Shown here one piece after another: positions 22,474 through 27,849 of a stretch of DNA of 27,849 nucleotides (position 1 is its first letter; every line of letters starts with the position of its first letter). The notes under the pieces were generated by a model that did no database searches, was not told the DNA's origin, and saw nothing but the letters and a program-made list of their open reading frames with translations. The stretch is from JAQBGV01 sp032128395 (lineage in GTDB: Bacteria > Planctomycetota > UBA8108 > UBA1146): the NCBI GenBank assembly GCA_032128395.1, contig JAQBGV010000135.1, forward strand, positions 1 through 27,849. Direction: 5' to 3'. Position numbers and translations under genes: made by a program.

Positions 22474-23283
22474 ATGAAACGCCCGGGACGATCGACCGGG
22501 ACGGTCGGGGGGTTCGTCCTGCTCGCCGCGCTCGCCACGGGCTGTTTCGGCCCGGAGGTGCGGCCCGAGCCGACCCCCGATGCCGAATCGCTCTGGTCCC
22601 GCGCCGAGGGGGCGCGGCTCGCCGGCAGCCACGACGAAGCGGCCGATCTCTACACGACCTTCTACCGCTTCCACTACCAAGACCCGCGCGCCGGCGAAGC
22701 ACTCCTCGACGCCGGTGCTGAGTTCCGCCTGGCGGGGCGCCCCGAGCGCGCGCGGGAGCACTTCGTCGCCGCCGCGGAGCGGAAGGACTCCCCGATCTCG
22801 GCCCTCGCCTACCTCCAACTCGGGTACCTCGAACGCTCCGAGGGACAGCACGCGGCCTCCGCGATGCGCTTCGGCGACGCCGCGCGGTTTGCGATCGACG
22901 AAGAGACCCGAGCGGAAGCGCTGCTCGAGGCGGGGATCTCGCTCCAGAAGGCGGGAGCGTTCAGCGAGGCGCATCGCCCTCTCGCGGCTTGCGTGAAGCT
23001 CGAAGAGGTGGCCCCGAAGCACGCCGCGGAGGCTCGGATCGCCCTCGCTCAGGAGCCCTTCTTCACTGTGCAGGTCGGGGCATTCTCCCAGGATTCGCGC
23101 GCCGGCGACCTGGTCTCCCGCCTCGCCGCCGCCGGATTCCCCGCTGAAATCCGAGCTGTCACGACGAACGGGAACCTGCTCCATCGGGTCTCGAGCGGGC
23201 AATTCTCCCGTCGCCCGGAGGCCGATGCATACGCGTTACGGATCGGGCGAGAACTCGGTCTCGATGCGATAGTCCGGCCGTAA
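22474..23283 (+). CDS. Lipoprotein with TPR-like repeats and a C-terminal SPOR domain
   Basis: A 269-residue lipoprotein. Its signal peptide ends in LATGC (C24). Residues about 40-190 are helical, with the repeated small/large residue pattern of TPR units (DEAADLYTTFYRFH, ALAYLQLGYLERSEGQHAAS). Residues 196-269 are a SPOR domain (FFTVQVGAFSQDSRAGDLV ... LHRVSSGQFSRR), which binds denuded glycan strands of peptidoglycan, often at division sites. The ATG 22474 was chosen because it starts the signal peptide; GAGGAAGAG lies upstream at a slightly long spacing. A role in envelope maintenance is likely. It diverges from hyuA over 130 bases and is followed after 31 bases by the next gene, probably in one operon. 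Confidence 0.85.
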   Translation: MKRPGRSTGTVGGFVLLAALATGCFGPEVRPEPTPDAESLWSRAEGARLAGSHDEAADLYTTFYRFHYQDPRAGEALLDAGAEFRLAGRPERAREHFVAAAERKDSPISALAYLQLGYLERSEGQHAASAMRFGDAARFAIDEETRAEALLEAGISLQKAGAFSEAHRPLAACVKLEEVAPKHAAEARIALAQEPFFTVQVGAFSQDSRAGDLVSRLAAAGFPAEIRAVTTNGNLLHRVSSGQFSRRPEADAYALRIGRELGLDAIVRP

Positions 23284-23314
23284 GCGCGGCACTGACCTGC
23301 GGAAGAGAGTCCCG

Positions 23315-24844
23315 ATGCGCGGACGAGACCGAGGAAACGTCGTCCTCTCGATCATCACTCTCATCGTGCTCGTCACGATCGCAGGGGGTGCGTTCGCCTG
23401 GTTCTATCTGCGCGCACCCAGCCCACCGACTCCCGCCGAGACAGCTACCGGTGGAGCGCCGGTAGGATCGAGCGATGGAGCCGATCGCGGGGAGACCCCC
23501 GCCCCGGGAGGGGACCCGATCGAGAATCCCGGCGACGGCGGTGCCACCGCCGAAACGATCCTTTTCCCTGGAGTGGTGTTGGACGCGCTCGGGACCCCGC
23601 TCGCCCGCGCGAAGATCTCATCGGGGCCATTCCCGTCGAAGGACGAGATCGTCGTTCTCACCGATGATCGCGGTGTGTTCGAGATCTCGCTCCCCGCGGA
23701 CGCCTCGCCGATGGTGCGGATGGAAGCGGCCGGACACTACTCACAGGTGGTGGAACTGGAGCGAACTCCAGATCTCCCCTATCTGCTGTTTCTCGGCGGA
23801 GCGATCCGCGGCGTCGTCCGCGGACCTCGGCGAGCGGAGAGCGGGGAGGTCGAGGATGCCCCGGTCCCCTCGGTTTCGATCGAGATCGCCGGCCGCGAAG
23901 GGTGGTTCCACGAAGTGACCACCGACGCCGACGGCAAGTACGCGGTCGTCGCCCCGCCGGGCGCGGTCGTCCTCACCGTGCGCTCCGCGGAGTTCGCCGA
24001 CGAACGGCTCCTCGATGTCGAGGCGATCCGCGACGGGGAAGTCGTACGCGACATCTTGCTCAGGCCGGGGGTCCAAGTGGACCTCACCGTCTCGGGCGAC
24101 CAAGAGATGGTCGCGGGCGCCCACGTGCGAGCCCTCACCGATCTCGGTCAGGAAGGGGAGGGGACCACCGACGGAGTCGGAAAGCTGACCTTCGCCGGGC
24201 TGACGCAAGGGAACGGTCGACTGGTCATCGTCACCCCCGGATACCAAGCGGAACTCCACTCGCTGGTGCTCGGCGACAACCGTCTGTTGATCCGCCGCTG
24301 GGTGACGCTACAGAGGAGTACACCTTTCACCCTCGAGGTCGTCGATTCCGCGGGAGATCCGCGTCCGGACGCGAACGTGCGGATCCGTCTCGACCAGATC
24401 GACCTCGTCACCGCGTCGGCCGGCGACCTGCAGGCTCTCCAGGTCCTCGGCCCGGATCGCACCTATTCGATCGAGGTGGTCGCGCCCGACGCGCCACGCG
24501 TGCAGGTCCGATTCCGTATCCCGACCGACGGCCCACCGTACCTGCGCGTGATCTTGCCGAAGGGCGGGCGTTTCCGCGGGCGGGTGGTCGATGCGCGCGA
24601 TCGACCGGTGGCGGGAGCTGGGGTGTTGATCTCATCGGTCGCCGGCAACGAGGCGCATCTGGGTCCCCCCCGGCTGACCTCCACCGCGGCGGATGGCTCG
24701 TTCCGCACCGAGCTCTTCGCACCGGGTCCGTACCGCGTGCAGGTCCATCACCCCCGACTCGGAAGAGTAGGAGTCGATACGAAGATGGTCGAGGGGGAGG
24801 ATCAGGATCTGGGAGCGATCCAACTGGAGGCGGGCTCGCCGTAG
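23315..24844 (+). CDS. Membrane-anchored protein with carboxypeptidase-regulatory-like beta domains
   Basis: A 509-residue protein. One N-terminal membrane anchor (residues 9-31, LSIITLIVLVTIAGGAFAWF) has a basic start on the inside. A disordered Pro/Gly/Thr/Ala linker (33-80) follows. The rest is a chain of about four or five beta-sandwich units of the CarboxypepD_reg/Cna-B kind, marked by repeated forms such as GVVLDALGTPLARAKI, TTDADGKYAVVAPPG and GRVVDARDRPVAGAGVLI ... TAADGSFRTELFAPG. No catalytic motif is seen. Such proteins act as structural or binding modules in the periplasm or at the surface. It follows the SPOR lipoprotein gene by 31 bases. Confidence 0.8.
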   Translation: MRGRDRGNVVLSIITLIVLVTIAGGAFAWFYLRAPSPPTPAETATGGAPVGSSDGADRGETPAPGGDPIENPGDGGATAETILFPGVVLDALGTPLARAKISSGPFPSKDEIVVLTDDRGVFEISLPADASPMVRMEAAGHYSQVVELERTPDLPYLLFLGGAIRGVVRGPRRAESGEVEDAPVPSVSIEIAGREGWFHEVTTDADGKYAVVAPPGAVVLTVRSAEFADERLLDVEAIRDGEVVRDILLRPGVQVDLTVSGDQEMVAGAHVRALTDLGQEGEGTTDGVGKLTFAGLTQGNGRLVIVTPGYQAELHSLVLGDNRLLIRRWVTLQRSTPFTLEVVDSAGDPRPDANVRIRLDQIDLVTASAGDLQALQVLGPDRTYSIEVVAPDAPRVQVRFRIPTDGPPYLRVILPKGGRFRGRVVDARDRPVAGAGVLISSVAGNEAHLGPPRLTSTAADGSFRTELFAPGPYRVQVHHPRLGRVGVDTKMVEGEDQDLGAIQLEAGSP

Positions 24845-24870
24845 GGCTCGGCGCGACCCCCGCGATCATC

Positions 24871-24881
24871 GGGACCGTCCC
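24871..24881. repeat. GGGAC-N-GTCCC palindrome, copy 2
   Basis: GGGACCGTCCC in the 50-base gap between two convergent genes. It shares both 5-base arms with the copy at 16781-16791. TCGGG 24869-24873 can also pair with CCCGA 24881-24885, so it may serve as a weak shared terminator. Confidence 0.4.
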
Positions 24882-24894
24882 CCGAGAAAGTGCG

Positions 24895-26052
24895 CTACTC
24901 CACCCAATCCGCGATGAAGACATTCGTCTCCCCGAACTCGCGGTTGTGGCGGTTCGAGCACCAGACGATGGTCTTCCCGTCCGGCGAGAACATCGGGAAG
25001 CCGTCGAACTCCTCGGTGTAGGTGATGCGCTCGAGCCCGGTGCCATCGATCTTCACCGAGTAGAGATCGAACTCGCGCCGCTGCTCGTCCCCGACGTTCG
25101 AACTGAAGATCACCCGTTTCCCATCCGGATGGAAGAACGGGCAGAAATTCGCCGAGCTGTTGTCGGTGAGAGCGACCACGTTCGAGCCATCGGCATCCAT
25201 CATGTACACATCGAGCTTCGAGGGGCGGATCAACCCCTGTTCGAGAAGGCGCTGATAGTCGGCGAGCTCCTCCCCCTCGGGGTGACGGGCCCGATAGACG
25301 ATCTTCTTGCCGTCCGGGGAGTAGAACGGACCGCCGTCGTACCCGGGGGTCGAGGTCAGTCGCCGGACGTCGCTCCCATCCGGCTCCATCGAATAGATGT
25401 CGAGGTCGCCGTCGCGAGTCGAGGTGAACACGATCCGGCTCCCGTCGGGGGCCAGCGTCGCCTCTGCGTCGTACCCGGGCGACCTTGCGAGGGGGCGAAG
25501 ATCGCTCCCGTCCACGGCGGCGATGTAGATGTCGTAGCTCTCGTAGATCGGCCAGACGTACCCGAGCGAACGGTCCGGTTCCGGCGGGCAGTTCGCGGCC
25601 GCGGCGTGGGTCGAAGAGAAGATGATCTGGCGATCCTCTGGATAGAGGAAATACGAGCAGGTGGTGCGCCCGGTGCCGGTCGAGACCAGTTTCAGGCCGG
25701 CGCCGTCGATCCCGATCGTGAAGATCTGATCGCACTGGTAGGGGGGGCGCTTCGACTGGAAGATCAGCCGCTTCCCGTCCGACGAGAAGTACGCTTCGGC
25801 GTTCTCCCCGCCGTCGGTGAGCTGGCGAATATTGGCAAGGTGTCTCTCCTCGGGGTGCGACTCGCGGGAGTAGGGCAATGGTCCGGGGAGCGAGGACTTC
25901 GCAGGACGAGACGTGGGCGGAGCTTGCGACGCCGTGGGGGACGCCGCGGGGGCCGCTTGGTAGTCGAGGCAACCGGTGACGAACCCGCAGACCAGAAGAG
26001 CGATGACGGCCGCAAACGGCAGTCTGGGGCAATCCGTGGCAGATGTTCGCAT
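24895..26052 (-). CDS. TolB-like PD40 beta-propeller lipoprotein
   Basis: A 385-residue lipoprotein. The signal peptide ends GFVTGC (C28), followed by a Pro/Ala/Ser linker to about residue 65. The remainder carries about six TolB/PD40 blades, each with an FSPDGK-like turn: YFSSDGKRLIFQSKR, LAPDGSRIVFTSTRDGD, YSPDGKKIVYRARH, FHPDGKRVIFSSN and FSPDGKTIVWCSN. Such propellers bind proteins or peptides in the periplasm. No peptidase domain is attached, and no Pal, TolA or TolQ gene lies nearby, so it need not be the Tol system's TolB. The ATG 26052 was chosen for the signal peptide, with GAAAGG seven bases upstream. It diverges from yjbQ over 95 bases. Confidence 0.85.
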   Translation of the reverse strand: MRTSATDCPRLPFAAVIALLVCGFVTGCLDYQAAPAASPTASQAPPTSRPAKSSLPGPLPYSRESHPEERHLANIRQLTDGGENAEAYFSSDGKRLIFQSKRPPYQCDQIFTIGIDGAGLKLVSTGTGRTTCSYFLYPEDRQIIFSSTHAAAANCPPEPDRSLGYVWPIYESYDIYIAAVDGSDLRPLARSPGYDAEATLAPDGSRIVFTSTRDGDLDIYSMEPDGSDVRRLTSTPGYDGGPFYSPDGKKIVYRARHPEGEELADYQRLLEQGLIRPSKLDVYMMDADGSNVVALTDNSSANFCPFFHPDGKRVIFSSNVGDEQRREFDLYSVKIDGTGLERITYTEEFDGFPMFSPDGKTIVWCSNRHNREFGETNVFIADWVE

Positions 26053-26147
26053 CGGCGGGCCTTTCTTCGGGTGCCGAGGGACGATAGTGTCGCAAAGTCG
26101 CCGAGGCCAGTCATCGCGGATGTTTTTTTCGAACGGAATCAGCACGG

Positions 26148-26564
26148 GTGATCCACACCGAAACGCTCGAGATCCACACTCACGGTGCGGGATTGCGCGA
26201 AATCACCGATGAGGTCGCTGGTGTCGTTTCGCGCTCCGGGACTCGGACCGGCCTCTGCTCGGCGTTCATCCTCCACACCAGCGCCAGCCTGCTGATCACC
26301 GAGAACGCCGATCCATCCGCCCGCCACGATGTCGAAGCCTGGTTCACCCGTCTCGCCCCCGAGAACGACCAGAGCTACACCCACACCGCCGAGGGGCCCG
26401 ACGACATCCCCTCGCACCTGCGGGCGGCGGTCACCCGCACTTCCGAGACGATCCACGTCGACGAGGGGGCCCTCACCCTCGGCACCTGGCAGGGCCTCTT
26501 CCTCTTCGAGCACCGCGCGCGCCCTCACGTTCGGCGGATCCGAGTTCGGGTGGTGGGAGAATGA
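26148..26564 (+). CDS. yjbQ: YjbQ family protein (UPF0047)
   Basis: A 138-residue protein of the widespread YjbQ/UPF0047 family. Diagnostic segments are FILHTSASLLITENADPSAR (residues 40-59), YTHTAEGPDDIPSHLRA, and LTLGTWQGLFLFEHR near the C-terminus. Conserved His, Asp, Glu and Ser residues cluster into one putative site. E. coli YjbQ has weak thiamine-phosphate synthase activity, but the true function of the family is uncertain. The start is GTG 26148; GGA lies about ten bases upstream. It overlaps the next gene by ATGA. Confidence 0.9.
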   Translation: MIHTETLEIHTHGAGLREITDEVAGVVSRSGTRTGLCSAFILHTSASLLITENADPSARHDVEAWFTRLAPENDQSYTHTAEGPDDIPSHLRAAVTRTSETIHVDEGALTLGTWQGLFLFEHRARPHVRRIRVRVVGE

Positions 26565-26866
26565 GCGGCGGCGGCAACCCCGTGGTGGGCCTCGCGCTCG
26601 TCGCCGCGATCGACGCCCGGCTGCGGAAGGCAGCCTTCGATCGCTTGGCCGCGCTCGGCTACCGCGTCGATGCCGTCGGGGATGCCCGCGGCCTGTCGCG
26701 CCGACTCGAGAAGGACCGCTACGCGCTGATCGTCACCGACGCGCTCGAAATTCCGGAGGTGGAGGGGACGCGGGTGGTGCGAGTCGATCCTCGGGTCGCC
26801 GATGACAGCAGCGCTCTCGGCCGCGCGATGTTCCCCGACCAGCCCGATCTGGAGCAGAACGAGTAG
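26561..26866 (+). CDS. Degenerate receiver-like protein coupled to yjbQ
   Basis: A 101-residue protein. The segment VGLALVAAIDARLRKAAFDRLAALGYRVDAVGDARGL and RLEKDRYALIVTDALEIPEV follow the beta-alpha plan of a response-regulator receiver (residues 8-65). The Asp of TDALE lines up with the phospho-acceptor, but the acidic pair near the N-terminus is replaced (AAID), and the final strands with the Lys and Thr/Ser switch are missing or changed. If it is a receiver descendant it is unlikely to be phosphorylated in the normal way. No output domain is attached. The ATGA overlap with yjbQ suggests shared expression. The family call is tentative. Confidence 0.55.
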   Translation: MSGGGNPVVGLALVAAIDARLRKAAFDRLAALGYRVDAVGDARGLSRRLEKDRYALIVTDALEIPEVEGTRVVRVDPRVADDSSALGRAMFPDQPDLEQNE

Positions 26867-26876
26867 CGACTTGTTG

Positions 26877-26908
26877 GAAGCCTGTCAGAAGCCCGTAAAG
26901 AAGCCTGT
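26877..26908. repeat. Three direct repeats GAAGCCYGT, 11-12 base period
   Basis: GAAGCCTGT (26877-26885), GAAGCCCGT (26888-26896) and GAAGCCTGT (26900-26908) follow each other at 11 and 12 bases. They lie in the gap between two convergent genes, at the point where base composition changes. Function is unknown; chance is possible. Confidence 0.4.
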
Positions 26909-26928
26909 AGTGTTGGGCGTGCGTACGG

Positions 26929-27546
26929 TTACTCTTCGACAACCTCGAGTCGCCCGCTCCCGCGACAACATGGTACCGCCATCATGACTTCGTACCACGC
27001 CCGATTCGATTGCTGATCTATCTCCAGCATGACGCGCTTCCCCTGAAGGCCAGGAAACGCCACTGCACGGCAGAAGTACGAAGAGGCGCCCCGGTTCTCA
27101 AATGGCATGAACGCGATGGCGATCGCAGGGCAACTCGAGCCATTCTGAAGCAAGACGATCGCGCCAAGGGCGACGACTCGGTGGCGGTCGCGCGTGCCGG
27201 GCATCCACCATGCGCTGCGCGTGAGCCACAGCGCAGAAAGTATGTCCGTGGCACCTACGTCGCTCTTCAAGACGGGAAGCCAGCAGGACAAATCGCTCTC
27301 GGGGTAGGGATCACGGATTGTTTCCGAGATGACTGCGCACTCGCCGTAGGGAGGAACCATGGAGAGCAACAGATCCGACAGCACGGGCTGTCCCCGAACG
27401 ATCATTGTGGTTCCGGGTGGCGAGCTGAGGCTTAGACTGAAGGCGCGGTTGCTGCGGTGGACACGAAGACCGTGAGCAGCGAGTGCAGCGACGAGGATGA
27501 GGCCGACGAGACCGACACCCAGTCGCTTGGTCGCCCCGCTAGTCAT
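26929..27546 (-). CDS. Unknown 205-residue exported or single-pass membrane protein
   Basis: I do not recognise this protein. An N-terminal hydrophobic segment (residues 9-25, LGVGLVGLILVAALAAHG) after a basic start serves as signal peptide or anchor. The remainder is soluble and beta-rich with six cysteines, including a CC pair near the C-terminus (VPCCRGSG), which would fit disulfide bonds outside the cytoplasm. Base composition is less GC-rich than in the rest of the window. ATG 27546 overlaps the stop of the 49-residue gene upstream (ATGA), which supports this start although no good Shine-Dalgarno is seen. Confidence 0.6.
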   Translation of the reverse strand: MTSGATKRLGVGLVGLILVAALAAHGLRVHRSNRAFSLSLSSPPGTTMIVRGQPVLSDLLLSMVPPYGECAVISETIRDPYPESDLSCWLPVLKSDVGATDILSALWLTRSAWWMPGTRDRHRVVALGAIVLLQNGSSCPAIAIAFMPFENRGASSYFCRAVAFPGLQGKRVMLEIDQQSNRAWYEVMMAVPCCRGSGRLEVVEE

Positions 27547-27692
27547 GCGTCATGTCTGTCTCGTGCAGGATAGCCGCCCAACGGAAGAGTTGAACTCAAC
27601 CGCTGCGAGGGAGACTGCTCATCGTAGAAAGCCCGGAGGATCTCCAGTACGCGAAGTTCTTCCTTCGTCAATTCACGTGCCACTTCGTGCAC
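27543..27692 (-). CDS. Small 49-residue protein overlapping the downstream orphan by ATGA
   Basis: A short open frame of 50 codons. It begins with GTG 27692, directly after an in-frame TAG, and ends with TGA 27543-27545 inside the ATGA that starts the 205-residue gene. The protein has a charged amphipathic helix (ELTKEELRVLEILRAFYDEQ) and a polar tail (GGYPARDRHDA). GTG 27683, with AGGTG six bases upstream, is an alternative start and would remove three residues. The family is not recognised. The junction and the ordered helix argue that it is real. It could be a regulator or partner of the next protein, or a leader that couples its translation. Confidence 0.5.
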   Translation of the reverse strand: MHEVARELTKEELRVLEILRAFYDEQSPSQRLSSTLPLGGYPARDRHDA

Positions 27693-27723
27693 CTAGCTTT
27701 GGAAAAATGCCTAGAGTGACCGT

Positions 27724-27849
27724 CTACGCAATTGACTCTATGTAATCCGGCGGGAAGTCGAGCTTTCCAAGAACCGCCCGAAGCTCCCCAGCATATTCGG
27801 GATTTTCCTCATGGCGACCTGGTTTCTCCCTGAGGTTGTAACAGAGAGC
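27724..27849 (-). CDS. 3' end of a gene cut by the window edge, possibly a sulfatase
   Basis: Forty-one codons and a TAG stop are present; the start lies beyond the window. The visible end reads LCYNLREKPGRHEENPEYAG, then ELRAVLGKLDFPPDYIE. Its pattern (YNLREKPG followed by a short helix) resembles the YDLxxDPGE element at the C-terminus of alkaline-phosphatase-superfamily sulfatases. That is only a likeness, because no catalytic part is in view. It is co-directional with the 49-residue gene, 31 bases away. Confidence 0.4.
   Translation of the reverse strand, partial: ALCYNLREKPGRHEENPEYAGELRAVLGKLDFPPDYIESIA

Noticed and set aside
23902..26151. A 749-codon plus-strand frame running across two real genes
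   Set aside because: It covers the carboxypeptidase-regulatory-like gene out of frame and the TolB-like gene in antisense, and its protein is low-complexity Arg/Gly/Pro.

Overview
The window reads as a piece of chromosome from a GC-rich, probably Gram-negative (diderm) bacterium. Several proteins carry lipobox signal peptides, one has a Tat signal, and lipoprotein signal peptidase and a SPOR-domain lipoprotein are encoded. The mix of FG-GAP repeat lipoproteins, PD40/TolB-like propellers, carboxypeptidase-regulatory-like repeats and a Gly-rich RRM protein is common in Planctomycetota, Myxococcota, Gemmatimonadota and related environmental lineages. No rRNA or other phylogenetic marker is present, so the phylum is an inference. 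I see no tRNA, rRNA, CRISPR, transposase, integrase or phage gene.

Left part (about 1-8.7 kb, all minus strand). Eight co-directional genes run from a saccharopine/lysine dehydrogenase-like enzyme, through a molybdate ABC transporter (modA-modB-modC), a hydantoinase B/oxoprolinase subunit, a glycerophosphodiester phosphodiesterase, and an ABC-2 type exporter of the NatA/NatB type. Four junctions overlap by ATGA or GTGA. modC carries an apparent +1 frameshift exactly in its Walker A motif.

Middle (8.7-14.1 kb). A plus-strand RNA-binding RRM protein with a structured leader ends at a strong hairpin. It converges on a minus-strand operon: a MerR-like helix-turn-helix protein, a Tat-exported [2Fe-2S] subunit, a molybdopterin subunit and an FAD subunit with a Cys-rich insertion. 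Together these match a PaoABC/YagTSR-type periplasmic aldehyde oxidoreductase. A small seven-cysteine protein ends the operon. The molybdate importer nearby would supply the metal for this enzyme.

Right part (14.2-24.9 kb). This holds envelope genes: a 14-repeat FG-GAP lipoprotein, an HtrA-like protease coupled to an unknown 130-residue protein, LspA, a membrane GT-C glycosyltransferase coupled to hydantoinase A, a TPR/SPOR lipoprotein, and an anchored protein with repeated beta domains. hyuA and hyuB, normally adjacent, lie about 15 kb apart.

End (24.9-27.8 kb). A TolB-like lipoprotein diverges from yjbQ, which is coupled to a degenerate receiver-like protein. The last kilobase has visibly lower GC and holds a 205-residue orphan, a 49-residue gene overlapping it by ATGA, and the 3' end of another gene. 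I found no clear large undescribed system. The best leads are the seven-cysteine partner of the oxidoreductase, the protein coupled to HtrA, the split hydantoinase genes, and the modC frameshift.
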